A DNA stretch of 64,000 bases from an uncultured Jannaschia sp. GTDB lineage: Bacteria > Pseudomonadota > Alphaproteobacteria > Rhodobacterales > Rhodobacteraceae. Location of the stretch: NCBI GenBank assembly GCA_947494145.1, contig CANLTZ010000010.1, positions 62,001-126,000 of the forward strand, in the 5' to 3' direction. The notes beneath the pieces are model-generated. The model worked only from the letters and a program-made list of their open reading frames with translations. It was not told where the DNA came from and searched no databases. A program made the translations under genes and the position numbers. Position 1 is the stretch's first letter, and every line of letters starts with the position of its first letter. Positions 54,164-63,882 of this stretch are shown piece after piece.

Positions 54164-55465
54164 TCACTCGGTCGCGGGAAGCTCGGGCGTGGCGGTCAAT
54201 TCGGCGACGACGCGCGCGAGGTCGCTGTCGCCGTCGATGTCGGCCACGGCGTAGTTCGCCTGCACCGCGTCTGCGGCCAGCGCGATGTTGGACACGACCT
54301 GCGCCCCAGGCGCCACCGGGCCGTAGGTTTCGCCTGCCACCGACAGATAGAGCGCGCCCGAATTGCCGGTGCGCAAGGTGGCGGGGGCCTCAGCCACCGG
54401 GACTTCGTAGGTTTCGCCGGGTTCGAGGATCTTCTCAAAAAGCGTATCGCCTTCGGCAGAGCGGACACGGACCCAAGCCGCGCGCACCGCGATCAGGACC
54501 ACGGCATCGGGTTCTTCGGCCAGGACGCGGGGCGTGTCGGGCGTGTCGGCTTCGGACAAGACCCCACCCAGGGCTTCGCTGAGGGCCGCATCGACGGCAG
54601 ATGCGATTTGCGTGCCATCTGCCACCGCGTCCGGCCCGGCAAGGCCCGACGGCTGGACCGATGCCAGCGCGCCGTAAGCGCCTGGGGCGATGGTGGAAAT
54701 TGGGGCGTCGCGGGCCGTCAGGATAGGCGCGTCGAGGGCTTGGGGTCGGTAGAGACTGGCCAAGGCGTCCACATTTGGCGCGTCGATGCCCGCCCCATCC
54801 GGCGCCGACAACGACATACTGGCAGAGGCCAGGGGGTCCAATTCGGCTACCAATTCGGGCGCCTGTTCGACCGGGGCCACCTGCACGCGCTGGATTTCCT
54901 GCACGACCGTCCAGCCGCCATAGCCAAGGCCGCCGATCAGCAAGGCCAGCACCGCGAGCGAGCCAAGCGCACCCGGTTCAAACCCGGCAAAGACCGGCGT
55001 GGTGCGATTGGCAAACGGGTTGCCAGCGCCCAGAAGCGGGTCATCGGCCTTGGACATCTTCTTGGGCTTCACCGCGAGGCCCGGGCCCGGCGCCGTCAGG
55101 TCGGGGCCCAAAGCGGTGCGGCGGGAGACTTCGGATTCCATCGGTTTGAGGGCGTTTATGCCACCGAAGCCAGATTCCTCGCAAAAACGTGCGAAGACAA
55201 TCTCAGGGTCCATGTCGAGATAGCGCGCATAACTGCGCACATATCCGGCGACGAAGGAAAGTGAGTCGAATTCAGACAAGTCCGCGTTTTCGATGGCCGC
55301 GATATAGCTGGCCTTGATGCGCAATTCGCGCTGCACATCCATAAGCGATTTGCCAAGCGTGGCGCGTTCGCCCCGCATTTCATCGCCCAGACGCATCTGA
55401 AAACTGTCAAAGCCACGGTCGGGCTGTACTGCCTTGGAAAGGAACCTGGATTTCCGGCCAAACAT
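54164..55465 (-). CDS. RodZ-like protein (HTH, membrane helix, DUF4115)
   Basis: A 433-residue single-pass membrane protein. A helix-turn-helix domain of the HTH_25 type (LGDEMRGERATLGKSLMDVQRELRI..., about residues 25-95) faces the cytoplasm. A membrane segment (LGSLAVLALLIGGLGYGGW, near residue 165) is followed by a long Ala/Pro/Asp-rich periplasmic linker and a DUF4115-like end (VLIAVRAAWVRVRS ... ETYEVPVAEAPATLR). RodZ links MreB to the cell wall machinery; whether this protein does so is inferred. The start at 55465 is chosen. It is upstream of ispG on the same strand. Confidence 0.82.
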   Translation of the reverse strand: MFGRKSRFLSKAVQPDRGFDSFQMRLGDEMRGERATLGKSLMDVQRELRIKASYIAAIENADLSEFDSLSFVAGYVRSYARYLDMDPEIVFARFCEESGFGGINALKPMESEVSRRTALGPDLTAPGPGLAVKPKKMSKADDPLLGAGNPFANRTTPVFAGFEPGALGSLAVLALLIGGLGYGGWTVVQEIQRVQVAPVEQAPELVAELDPLASASMSLSAPDGAGIDAPNVDALASLYRPQALDAPILTARDAPISTIAPGAYGALASVQPSGLAGPDAVADGTQIASAVDAALSEALGGVLSEADTPDTPRVLAEEPDAVVLIAVRAAWVRVRSAEGDTLFEKILEPGETYEVPVAEAPATLRTGNSGALYLSVAGETYGPVAPGAQVVSNIALAADAVQANYAVADIDGDSDLARVVAELTATPELPATE

Positions 55466-55601
55466 GGGCCTGCCCCGCAATTTCTGTGGTCGCGCCTCTG
55501 CGTGCACGATTCCAACTATGATGAAGGAAGCCCGACTCCCCATCTGGCTTCCACTGCCTGCCCTAGCTTAGCAGCATATCGCGCACAATGCACGCGTTAC
55601 G

Positions 55602-56828
55602 TCATCCAGCGGCTTGCGCGCGATTTAGCGCACAATGGGACCAGAGTTCATCCATGGCATGGATGAGCCCATCAATCATCAGAGGCGTGTGAACAGGCGA
55701 CGGGGTAAAGCGCAGTCTTTCCGTCCCGCGGGGAACGGTCGGAAAGTTAATGGGTTGGACGTAAATACCATGATCGGCCAGCAGGCGATCTGAAATCATT
55801 TTGCATTTCACCGGGTCGCCCACATGGACGGGGACGATATGGCTGCCATGGTCAATGATGGGCAGGCCCAGGCCGCGCAGCCGCAATTTAAGCACCGCTG
55901 CCCGTTCTTGATGCAGATCGCGAAGCGATTGGTCGCCTTTCAGGTGGGCCACGGAAGCCGCAGCGCCGGCTGCAACGGCCGGGGGCAGGGATGTCGTGAA
56001 GATAAAGCCCGGCGCATACGACCGGATGGCGTCGCACATCTTGGCCGATGCCGCGATATAGCCGCCCATCACGCCGTAGGCTTTCGCAAGCGTGCCATTG
56101 ATGATGTCGAGCCGATGTATGAGCCGGTCCCGCTCGGCCACGCCGGCACCGCGGGGGCCGTACATGCCGACCGCGTGGACTTCGTCGATATAGGTCAGCG
56201 CGCCGAATTCATCGGCCAGGTCGCAAATGGCCTCGATCGGGCCGAAATCGCCATCCATGGAATAGATGGACTCGAAGGCAATCAGTTTCGGCGCCGCAGG
56301 GTCGTCGGCGGCCAGAAGCTCGCGCAGATGGGCCACATCGTTGTGGCGGAAGATGCGCTTGGCGCCGCCATTGCGGCGCACGCCCTCGATCACGGAGGCG
56401 TGGTTGAGCGCATCGGAATAGATGATCAACCCGGGGAAGAGCTTGGGCAGCGTACTCAGCGTCGCGTCATTTGCGATATAGGCCGACGTAAAGATCAGCG
56501 CGGCATCCTTACCGTGAAGGTCGGCCAATTCCGCCTCAAGCGCCTTGTGATAGATGGTCGTGCCCGAAATGTTGCGCGTCCCACCCGACCCGGCGCCCGT
56601 GGCATCGATGGCATCGTGCATGGCGGCAAGCACAGCAGGGTGCTGGCCCATGCCCAGATAATCGTTGCCGCACCAAACCGTAATGTCCTGCTCAGTTCCG
56701 TCAGGGCGCGACCAGGTCGCGTGGGGGAACTGGCCGCGGCGGCGTTCGATGTCGATGAAAGTGCGGTAGCGCCCTTCTTCGTGAAGGGCGTGCAGAGCGC
56801 CGTCCAAAGCGGCCCCGTAGTCGATCAT
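55602..56828 (-). CDS. hemA: 5-aminolevulinate synthase
   Basis: A 408-residue PLP enzyme that condenses glycine and succinyl-CoA to 5-aminolevulinate, the start of heme and bacteriochlorophyll synthesis in alphaproteobacteria. PLP contacts are intact: [13 protein letters not shown], the aspartate in [12 protein letters not shown], and Lys249 in [24 protein letters not shown] matches the substrate site. The start at 56828 gives the typical length of about 407. A small exported protein gene lies upstream on the same strand. Confidence 0.95.
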   Translation of the reverse strand: MIDYGAALDGALHALHEEGRYRTFIDIERRRGQFPHATWSRPDGTEQDITVWCGNDYLGMGQHPAVLAAMHDAIDATGAGSGGTRNISGTTIYHKALEAELADLHGKDAALIFTSAYIANDATLSTLPKLFPGLIIYSDALNHASVIEGVRRNGGAKRIFRHNDVAHLRELLAADDPAAPKLIAFESIYSMDGDFGPIEAICDLADEFGALTYIDEVHAVGMYGPRGAGVAERDRLIHRLDIINGTLAKAYGVMGGYIAASAKMCDAIRSYAPGFIFTTSLPPAVAAGAAASVAHLKGDQSLRDLHQERAAVLKLRLRGLGLPIIDHGSHIVPVHVGDPVKCKMISDRLLADHGIYVQPINFPTVPRGTERLRFTPSPVHTPLMIDGLIHAMDELWSHCALNRAQAAG

Positions 56829-56909
56829 TGCTGCGCCTTCCATCGTCTCAGTCAGGGGTGGGTAAAGCACCGTGCCGGCAAGCGCCAGGGAGCAGATTGT
56901 CGCGTGAAG

Positions 56910-57482
56910 TCAGCGCGCGACTGCAATTTCGCAATCAGAAGCACCTTGGGCGCTGCAGGCGGCAAGTGCGGCATCTTCGTCGTCACCCACAGCCCAGAAA
57001 CCAGTGGATGCGCTGATGGCGAGGCGCCCATCGGGGCCCGCGCGGCGCAGGTCACGGCCCGTCACGGCGCGGCTCGCGTCTTGGCTAAGCGTCAGGCTGC
57101 GCCCGGGTTCAAAGTCGCGCGGGCGGATTTCGGCGACCACAACGCAGGCCGGCCCGCCGGTGCGGGCGCCGTTGCAGGCGGCGATGGCGGCGGCCCGTGC
57201 TGCTTCGAGCGAGTGGAAGTTGAATGCGCCCTGCGTCGCCTCGGCTTGCAAACCGTCCGCCGGGGCGGCGGCCATGGCGCCGTAATAGTTAAGCTGCGCG
57301 ACTTGGGGCATTTGCTGCAACGTGGCCAAGTCAGCTTCCGAAAGGAAGTCCTGGCGAATGATGGCGATATCTGCGTTGCGCGTGCCAAATAGCAGGTCGC
57401 GGGCGGTGTCACGGTCGGGCACGTCCTGGGCGAATGCGGGCATCGCGGCCAGAAGTGCGGTGAACAGGGCGGGTCGAAACAT
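56910..57482 (-). CDS. Small exported protein upstream of hemA
   Basis: A 190-residue protein with a signal peptide (MFRPALFTALLAAMPAFAQ). The mature part has several Cys (AIAACNGART, GPACVVVAEI, ALAACSAQGASDCEIA) and ends with a FWAVGDDEDAALAAC pattern resembling DUF4189-type repeats, implying disulfides in the periplasm. Relatives next to hemA are sometimes mislabelled as aminolevulinate synthase because of position. It may share a transcript with hemA, whose start is 80 bases away. The function is unknown. Confidence 0.75.
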   Translation of the reverse strand: MFRPALFTALLAAMPAFAQDVPDRDTARDLLFGTRNADIAIIRQDFLSEADLATLQQMPQVAQLNYYGAMAAAPADGLQAEATQGAFNFHSLEAARAAAIAACNGARTGGPACVVVAEIRPRDFEPGRSLTLSQDASRAVTGRDLRRAGPDGRLAISASTGFWAVGDDEDAALAACSAQGASDCEIAVAR

Positions 57483-57682
57483 TGTGCGGCACTCCGGTCG
57501 GGCGCGGGTTTTCGAGGTCTTAGCGCGGGCGTCGCCCATATGGAACCGGGGCAAGGTGGCCCGCGCGCGTCGGGCTTTCGCGGGCCCTTTCGGGGCCGCA
57601 GCCCATCTCATGCGCGGCGCCCGCTGGACAGACCGCGCCCGGCATCGCACCAAGGGTGCGACCCATTCGCACCGGAGGCCCC

Positions 57683-59059
57683 ATGACCGACGCCCTTCCC
57701 GCCATTCTCGACCGGATCGACGCAGAACAGCCCAAGGCGCTGGATCGTCTGATGGAGTTGTTGCGCATCCCGTCGATTTCCACCGATCCCGCCCATGCGG
57801 GCGATTGCGACGCGGCTGCCGATTGGCTGGTGGCCGAGTTGACGGATCTGGGGTTTGAGGCATCCAAACGCCCCACACCCGGCCACCCGATGGTGGTGGC
57901 CCATGGCGGGGAAGGCGCACGCCACGTGCTGTTCTACGGCCATTACGACGTGCAGCCCGTGGACCCCCTCGACTTGTGGGCGCGCGACCCGTTCGACCCG
58001 GCCATCGAAAAGACTGCGCGGGGGGACGTGATCCGCGCGCGTGGCGCGTCGGACGATAAGGGCCAGCTTATGACATTCCTAGAGGCCTGCCGGGCCTGGC
58101 GGGCGGAGACTGGGGGCTTGCCCTGCCGGATCACGGTGCTGTTCGAGGGGGAGGAGGAATCGGGTTCACCGTCGCTTGTCCCGTTTCTCCAGGCCAATGC
58201 CGATGAATTGCGCGCCGAAGTGGCGTTGATCTGCGACACCGGGCTCTTCGATGACCGGGTGCCCGCCATCGTCACCACCTTGCGGGGCCTTCTGGGCGAA
58301 GAGCTGACGATCAAGGGCCCCGATAGGGACCTGCATTCCGGCATGTATGGCGGCCCCGCCATGAACCCCGCCCGCGTGCTGACGCGCATTCTGGGCGGGC
58401 TGCACGACGACCAAGGCCGCGTTCAGGTGCCCGGTTTCTACGATGGGGTGGGGGAGCCGCCGACCCAGATCAAGCAAAGCTGGACCGATCTGGGCTTTTC
58501 GACCGAAGCCTTCTTGGGTGAGGTGGGCCTGAGCCATCCTGCGGGCGAGGCGGGGCGCACCGGGTTGGAGATGCTCTGGTCGCGGCCCACGGCGGAAATC
58601 AACGGGATCTGGTCGGGCTATACCGGTGCGGGGTTCAAGACCGTGCTGCCGTCCGAGGCCTCGGCCAAGGTCAGCTTCCGCCTCGTGGGCGGGCAGGACC
58701 CTGAGCGTCTGCGCGACGCTTTCCGGGATTGGGTGATCGGGCAATTGCCGCCCGATTGCCACGTATCTTTCGCCGAACATGGCGCGGGGCCGGCCTCCGC
58801 CATGGACCCGGCCCATCCGGCCTTTTCGGCCGCCCAACTGGCCTTGTCGGAGGAATGGGGCATCCCGGCCGCCTTCATCGGCGGCGGCGGGTCGATCCCC
58901 ATTGCCGGCTATTTCCAGAGCGAGTTGGGGATGCAATCGCTGCTCGCGGGTTTCGCCAAGGATGACGACCAGATCCATTCGCCCAACGAAAAGTACGACG
59001 TGGAATGCTTTCGCAAGGGCGCACGTTCCTGGGCGCGGATCCTGGGGCGACTGGGATGA
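57683..59059 (+). CDS. M20 family dipeptidase/deacylase
   Basis: A 458-residue metallopeptidase of the M20 type. Metal ligands are visible in VLFYGHYDVQPVDP, ARGASDDKGQL, LFEGEEESGSPSL (with the catalytic glutamate) and a C-terminal QIHSPNEKYD histidine. A dimerisation lid domain occupies the middle (DLHSGMYGGPAMNPARVL). It cleaves dipeptides or N-acyl amino acids in the cytoplasm; the substrate is not fixed by sequence. CGGAGG precedes the ATG at 57683. A strong terminator follows. Confidence 0.9.
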   Translation: MTDALPAILDRIDAEQPKALDRLMELLRIPSISTDPAHAGDCDAAADWLVAELTDLGFEASKRPTPGHPMVVAHGGEGARHVLFYGHYDVQPVDPLDLWARDPFDPAIEKTARGDVIRARGASDDKGQLMTFLEACRAWRAETGGLPCRITVLFEGEEESGSPSLVPFLQANADELRAEVALICDTGLFDDRVPAIVTTLRGLLGEELTIKGPDRDLHSGMYGGPAMNPARVLTRILGGLHDDQGRVQVPGFYDGVGEPPTQIKQSWTDLGFSTEAFLGEVGLSHPAGEAGRTGLEMLWSRPTAEINGIWSGYTGAGFKTVLPSEASAKVSFRLVGGQDPERLRDAFRDWVIGQLPPDCHVSFAEHGAGPASAMDPAHPAFSAAQLALSEEWGIPAAFIGGGGSIPIAGYFQSELGMQSLLAGFAKDDDQIHSPNEKYDVECFRKGARSWARILGRLG

Positions 59060-59070
59060 GCCGGACATGA

Positions 59071-59104
59071 AAACGCCCCCCGCAGATATATGCGGGGGGC
59101 GTTT
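59071..59104. terminator. Bidirectional terminator
   Basis: A 14-bp perfect stem AAACGCCCCCCGCA/TGCGGGGGGCGTTT around the loop GATATA, with A and T runs on the outer ends. It serves the M20 gene on the plus strand and the small gene at 59143 on the minus strand. Confidence 0.85.
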
Positions 59105-59142
59105 CATTCGACGCGGGGAGGACGCGCCGGGGAACTGGCGGA

Positions 59143-59496
59143 TTACTCGTTTTCGAGGTTCTGGCGCCGGATATCGTCGAAGATGGCCGCAGCACCCGAG
59201 GCCGGGCTGGCATTGAAGGTCGTGGCGCCGTTCACGCCGCGGATGCCGTCTTGGGTGTCGGCGTCCTGGTTGAACCGCGCAAAGGCGAAGCTGGTCGCAT
59301 TGTCTGACCGGGTCGAGATATCGACGCCCGCATCGACCGAGGCTACGTCCAGTGCGACACGGTTATCTTGGCTGTCATGATCTTGGTTGAAATGCGCGAT
59401 CGCAGAGGCAGCGCCGGTACTGACCTGCTGGGCAGCCACAGGGGCGGCGGTCAGAGCGGCGGCGGCAACGAGGGCGGAAGCGATGACGGTTTTCAT
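59143..59496 (-). CDS. Small exported protein with two FNQDxDxQD repeats
   Basis: A 117-residue protein with a signal peptide (MKTVIASALVAAAALTAAPVAAQ). The mature part contains a duplicated motif, AHFNQDHDSQDNRV and ARFNQDADTQDGIRG, about 40 residues apart, which could bind calcium or form a small repeat fold. No family is recognised. An AT-rich region upstream (59590-59660) probably holds its promoter. It ends at the shared terminator at 59071. Confidence 0.7.
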   Translation of the reverse strand: MKTVIASALVAAAALTAAPVAAQQVSTGAASAIAHFNQDHDSQDNRVALDVASVDAGVDISTRSDNATSFAFARFNQDADTQDGIRGVNGATTFNASPASGAAAIFDDIRRQNLENE

Positions 59497-59981
59497 TGGT
59501 CTAACTCTTTCAATTTGCGGGCGGTTTCGTGGTTGGTGCGCGCCCTGGTGTTTGGTGTGTGGCAGGGTGTTTGCCCTGTCGATGGAGCTAACTTGGCACC
59601 AAGTAACCTAGCTTTCAATGAACATTAACAGGATAAATTGCGATATATCGTGCGCAAATGAACATGAGGGTCACAAGCGAAGCACGCCGCTCACATGGGC
59701 GCGATCGGTCCTCTCATGGCCGTGAGGCGGGGGCCGTTTTCTGAAATGATTGGGGTCTAGGCGTGTGCAGGTGTTCGTTTCTGCTGTCCGGGAACAGGAT
59801 TGCTTGGCTGTCTGCCGAACGCCTCAACAACCAAAGACAATGGGGTGGTCACATCGCCGCTTCGGCTCTGGACCGGAATCAAGCTCGCAAGGGGCCAGTC
59901 CATCGTTGGGCCGTCCCCCGGCCCGTCGATGGACCGGCTTGCGTCCGTTCGGGCCGACGTCGATGCTTGCCGGGACGTCGG
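59497..59981. other. Intergenic region with likely promoter, no gene seen
   Basis: About 485 bases between two minus-strand genes. The left part is AT-rich (near 59590-59660), unusual for this genome, and fits a strong promoter for the small exported protein. The right part (59700-59980) has no convincing frame, RNA gene or terminator. Confidence 0.5.
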
Positions 59982-60605
59982 TCAAGTATCCGGCGCCACC
60001 AGCCCCAGACCGCGTAGGTAGATGCCAATCCCCGCCTCCAGCAAATCCTCGGGCGGGAAGGGCGCGTTGCCGCCGGGATTGCCGCGGGCAAAAAGCTCCA
60101 CCACGCCGTGGGACATGGCCCAGATGTGGGACGAAAACATCGCTGCCGGGGGGCGGCGGTCTGCGGGGATATGTTCGGACAAGGCCTCCGCCGCTTTCTC
60201 CAACACCCCGCGAGACCGACCCACGGCGCGGGCGAGTTCGGGCGTGGCATGGCGCGACAGACCGGATTCGAACATCGCCATGTAGTGGCCGGGATATTTG
60301 CGCGCGAAGGCCAGATAAGCGCGGCCCGTGGCTTCGAATGCGGCCAGGTCCGAGGGCTGGCCGGATTCGTAAGCATATTCCATCAGGTCACCGAAAATGG
60401 CGTGGCCTTGCAGCGCACATTCGATGATCAGGTCTTCGCGTCCCTGAAAATGGCGATAGACGGCCGCCGGGGTCACACCTGCGGATTTCGCGGCCTCCGA
60501 CAAGGTGAACCCCGTGGGGCCCTTTTCCTCGATCAGGGTCAGGGCGGCATCGACCAGCGCCTGGCGCAGGTTGCCGTGATGGTAGCCGCGCTTAGGCACC
60601 GCCAA
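59982..60605 (-). CDS. TetR/AcrR family regulator
   Basis: A 207-residue repressor-type protein. The N-terminal TetR helix-turn-helix reads GYHHGNLRQALVDAALTLIEEKG, FTLSEAAKSAGVTPAAVYRHF and REDLI. The rest is a helical ligand-binding domain resembling TetR_C families with WAMSHGVVELF. Its start lies inside the 3' end of the PPK2 gene (14-base overlap), so it is translated from the same message. It may control that operon in response to an unknown ligand. Confidence 0.88.
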   Translation of the reverse strand: MAVPKRGYHHGNLRQALVDAALTLIEEKGPTGFTLSEAAKSAGVTPAAVYRHFQGREDLIIECALQGHAIFGDLMEYAYESGQPSDLAAFEATGRAYLAFARKYPGHYMAMFESGLSRHATPELARAVGRSRGVLEKAAEALSEHIPADRRPPAAMFSSHIWAMSHGVVELFARGNPGGNAPFPPEDLLEAGIGIYLRGLGLVAPDT

Positions 60606-61464
60606 GCCAGAGGTCGGGGCCGCCCACGATCTTGGGGTCGAGCTTCACAAGCGCGTCGTCGCGACCGGCATAGGGCACCGCGCTCAGCACCGCGCGAATG
60701 GCGCCCAACCGTGCGCGCCGCTTGTCATCGGACCGCACCACCGTCCAGGGCGCGAAGTCGAACGAGGCGTGGTCCAGCGTCTCTCCGATGGCGGCGGTAT
60801 ACGCATCCCATTTCGCAAGGCCCTCCACGTCGATCCGGCTGAGCTTCCAGTGTTTGAGCGGGTCGTTTTCGCGCGCGAGCATGCGGCGCAGCTGCTCTGC
60901 CCGGCCCACATTGAGCCAGAGCTTGATCAGGTAGATGCCGTCATCGGTCAGCAGGCGCTCAAATGCCGGAAGCTGCTGGAAGAAGGCATGGCGCTGATCG
61001 GGGGTGCAGAAGTCGAAGACATGTTCGACGACCGCGCGATTGTACCAGGAGCGGTCATAGATGGCGAGCTGCCCGCCCGTGGGCAGGGCGCGGACATAGC
61101 GCTGGAAATACCACTCACTCGCCTCGGTCTCGGTCGGCTTCGACAGCGCCACCACCTTGGCGGAGCGGGGCGAGAGGTTTTCGCGCAACCGCCGGATCGT
61201 CCCGCCCTTGCCCGCCGCATCCCGGCCCTCAAAGACGGTGACAACCCGCGCGCCGCTTTTGCGCACCCAGGACTGCATCTTGACCAATTCGACCTGCAGC
61301 GCGTCCAGTTCCGCCTGGTAGTCTTTCTTGGGCATCCATTTCTGGTAGGGGAATTCGTCCGTCAGCACGTCGCGCTTGCCGCCGTTTTCCACAGCCGCGC
61401 GGATGTCGGCGGGCGCTTCTTTGGCGAAGAAGCGGCTGATGGCGGCGTCGAAAGGCTTCGTCAT
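60592..61464 (-). CDS. ppk2: Polyphosphate kinase 2
   Basis: A 290-residue PPK2-type kinase using polyphosphate to phosphorylate nucleotides (or the reverse). The Walker A motif is FEGRDAAGKGGTIRRL, the lid has WYFQRYVRALPTGG and Walker B is IYDRSWYNRAVVEHV, followed by LWLNVGRAEQLRRM and SDDKRRARL. The length fits the single-domain class. It helps keep nucleotide pools and handle stress. The start at 61464 is the first methionine with matching sequence. It is followed by an overlapping TetR gene. Confidence 0.92.
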   Translation of the reverse strand: MTKPFDAAISRFFAKEAPADIRAAVENGGKRDVLTDEFPYQKWMPKKDYQAELDALQVELVKMQSWVRKSGARVVTVFEGRDAAGKGGTIRRLRENLSPRSAKVVALSKPTETEASEWYFQRYVRALPTGGQLAIYDRSWYNRAVVEHVFDFCTPDQRHAFFQQLPAFERLLTDDGIYLIKLWLNVGRAEQLRRMLARENDPLKHWKLSRIDVEGLAKWDAYTAAIGETLDHASFDFAPWTVVRSDDKRRARLGAIRAVLSAVPYAGRDDALVKLDPKIVGGPDLWLGGA

Positions 61465-61534
61465 GGGCGTCTCCTGCGTTTGGCCTTATCGCCCGTGACG
61501 GGGGTCGGGGTGAAGCGGAAAAGCGTGCGCGGCC

Positions 61535-62497
61535 TCAGCCCGCCCGGCTGGCGGCGCGGTCGATGGCGGCCAGGACGGCGTCAGGCGCGCTGTGATGGGG
61601 CATGTGGCCGATGCCGTCCAGCATCGTCAGGTTGGTCTGCGGCACCAGGCGTGCGAAGGGATGCGCGTGGATGCGGGCGGGTACCGTTTCATCCGCCGTG
61701 CCGTGCAGCCATTCGATGGGCAGCGTCAGGTCGCCGTAGCCGCGCTGCATCTGCCGTATCTGCGGCTTCAGCGTCTGAAGCTGGCGTGCATTGGCCCGCA
61801 GGCTGCGGCGTCGCAGGGTCAGCATGGCGCCCAGATGGTCTTCGTAGCCGTCGGGCACCGGATTGGGGCGAAAGGTGCGGTCCACGGCCCGGCGCACGTA
61901 GTCTTCCGAAATCGTGGCCGTCAGCCCCGGCGCCACCAGCCCCCCACCCAGGGCGGAGCCCAGCAGCGCATAGGCAGGACCCAATCCGCCAGGCCACACC
62001 ATGGCCGCGGCCCCCGTCAGCACCAGTGCCCGGGGCCCGCCCAGCAGGGCCCAAGCCAGCGCGATGGTGCCGCCGAAGCTGTGGCCCAGCACCAACGGGG
62101 CGGGCGCATCCAGTTGGGCGGCAGCATCTTTGAGAAGCTGCGCCTGTTCCAGCGGCGTCTCGGCCCGGGTGGAGAAGGGCGCGTCATAGCTGGGGTTGGT
62201 GCGGCCCGTGTAACCGAGGCCCGGCCGGTCGAAGGCCAAAACGCGAAAGCGGGGCGCGAGCGCCCCCATGAGCGCGAAGGTGAAATCACGGACATTGCCC
62301 GAGGCGCCGTGGATCAGGACAAGGTCCGGCCCGGTGCCCCGCACGACCCCATGGACGGGGATGCCACCCACATCGAGGATGTTACCTTCCGGCGGAAAGC
62401 GCGCCTCGATCTCCCGCTCCCGGGCGGCGGCGCGGGCGCTTGCAGCTTTGCCGGTGCCAAGGGTTGCGGCTGTGGTAAGGGCGGTTCGCAGAAGCAT
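61535..62497 (-). CDS. Alpha/beta hydrolase
   Basis: A 320-residue alpha/beta hydrolase. The oxyanion strand is VLIHGASGNVRD, the nucleophile elbow LGHSFGGTIAL (GxSxG), the acidic residue lies in IEWLHGTADETVP and the histidine in LDGIGHMPHH. An N-terminal hydrophobic stretch (MLLRTALTTAATLGTG) may anchor it to the membrane. The start at 62497 is chosen; the long upstream open frame has no family features. The substrate is unknown; it lies 70 bases before the PPK2 gene and could be co-transcribed. Confidence 0.85.
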   Translation of the reverse strand: MLLRTALTTAATLGTGKAASARAAAREREIEARFPPEGNILDVGGIPVHGVVRGTGPDLVLIHGASGNVRDFTFALMGALAPRFRVLAFDRPGLGYTGRTNPSYDAPFSTRAETPLEQAQLLKDAAAQLDAPAPLVLGHSFGGTIALAWALLGGPRALVLTGAAAMVWPGGLGPAYALLGSALGGGLVAPGLTATISEDYVRRAVDRTFRPNPVPDGYEDHLGAMLTLRRRSLRANARQLQTLKPQIRQMQRGYGDLTLPIEWLHGTADETVPARIHAHPFARLVPQTNLTMLDGIGHMPHHSAPDAVLAAIDRAASRAG

Positions 62498-62779
62498 GGT
62501 CCATTTTCCGTCGTGCTGTCTTGGTCGATGTCGCTGTGCCCAGCTTCGGGTGGCGAAGGGTAGGTCGAACCATGTCGCTGTCCATTCGATCCCTCGCATG
62601 GCCATGTCAGCCAACCACGGTGCCAGCAGGGCGGGGGCATTTGGCCTGACCTGCTGTGTTTCGTTGGCCTGCAAGACATGTGCGGGCACAAGGGCTATCC
62701 GGTAAATTGCGATTAGCGCACTCTCTGGTTGCTGCTATCGCGATGTTCCGGGGGGCTTTCGAAGATCGGCTCAGGGAGA

Positions 62780-63853
62780 TCAGTGGCCATTTCCCGCTGC
62801 GGAGGGGGCGAGTTGATACCATTGGAGGGCATAGGTCTCAGGGCGGAAGGCGCCTATCTCCGTCCGCTGGGGCCAGTCGAACATGTAATCGATCTGCACA
62901 TCGGCACGGTTGAGGTGGGGGACGGTATTGGCAAGTGTATCGGCGATGGCGGCCTCTAGATGGCTGAGTGAGGCGCTATCGAGCCCCAGTTCGGGCATGG
63001 CGGTGCGCACTATCTCCACAAGCGCTTCATCGCCCTTGGCAACGAAAGTGAGACCATGGAAATCCAACCCATGCAGCCAGATCGGATGTCCATCGGCATC
63101 GAGGACTTCGCCACCGACATCTGCGTTGACAAGGGGCATCCCTCGCAACGTGGTCAGGACCGGGTCGCCCAATGTCCAGACTGTGCCTTCTGGCGGCATG
63201 TTGGCGCGCAACGCGTCGGCCATGGCCTTTGCATGGGCGGCGACCCGTTCCTCCGCATCGGGCATATTGATCGGCAAGATCAGGCCCGGAATGTGGACGG
63301 GCACGGTGCCACGATAGGGGTGGCGACTTTCGAGTAAGGGCCCGATGAAAATCCGGTCCGGATCGGCCTTGATGCGGGCCACTTCGGCCATGTAGCCACC
63401 ATGGCCCGGCTCATGGCTGCCGGAGGTTTGCCGCGCCGGACGCCCAATTGCTGGCAAGCCGCGCAGATCCTGGCGGAAGCCTGGGCCGCCGGGGCAGTGG
63501 GTGACATGGCACCCGAAGATCGCCTCTCGCCCATCCGCCCAAAGAAGCGTTGCCACCGTTCGCTGCGAGATGCGTCCGCTGCCAAAGGGAAAGCGGTCGA
63601 CCACCCGGGAAAGGCGCTGCCAAGTGGCGGGCGGCAAGTCCGTGAAATAGGCGTCGGACGCTGCGCGCAAGGCTTCCGGGTCGGTGATGGCCACCACCGG
63701 ACCATCGCCACGCGGGTCGTTCAGGATGAGCCCGACCGGCATGTCGTCGGCCACGGCTTCGGTCAGGAAATAAACCTTCTGCGGCCCACCCAGAATGCCC
63801 GGCAGCAAAGGCCGCGCCATGGCCCAGATGATGGCGCCAATGGTGGCGGCCAA
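62780..63853 (-). CDS. Hypothetical protein with N-terminal membrane segment
   Basis: A 357-residue protein of unknown function. The first 25 residues (LAATIGAIIWAMARPLLPG) are hydrophobic and could be a signal anchor. The rest has mixed domains with HVTHCPGGPGF and VPVHIPGLILPINMP and no recognised motif. The only in-frame start after the upstream stop is a TTG at 63853; an ATG at 63820 is possible. It follows metA by about 30 bases on the same strand and may share its transcript. Confidence 0.55.
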   Translation of the reverse strand: MAATIGAIIWAMARPLLPGILGGPQKVYFLTEAVADDMPVGLILNDPRGDGPVVAITDPEALRAASDAYFTDLPPATWQRLSRVVDRFPFGSGRISQRTVATLLWADGREAIFGCHVTHCPGGPGFRQDLRGLPAIGRPARQTSGSHEPGHGGYMAEVARIKADPDRIFIGPLLESRHPYRGTVPVHIPGLILPINMPDAEERVAAHAKAMADALRANMPPEGTVWTLGDPVLTTLRGMPLVNADVGGEVLDADGHPIWLHGLDFHGLTFVAKGDEALVEIVRTAMPELGLDSASLSHLEAAIADTLANTVPHLNRADVQIDYMFDWPQRTEIGAFRPETYALQWYQLAPSAAGNGH

Positions 63854-63882
63854 AAAGAAGGGGCCACAGCTTCAAAGCCCGA

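Noticed and set aside
63411-63875. 154-codon frame overlapping the hypothetical gene at 62780
   Set aside because: Its sequence is His/Arg-rich shadow coding; the 62780-63853 frame is longer and has a hydrophobic N terminus.
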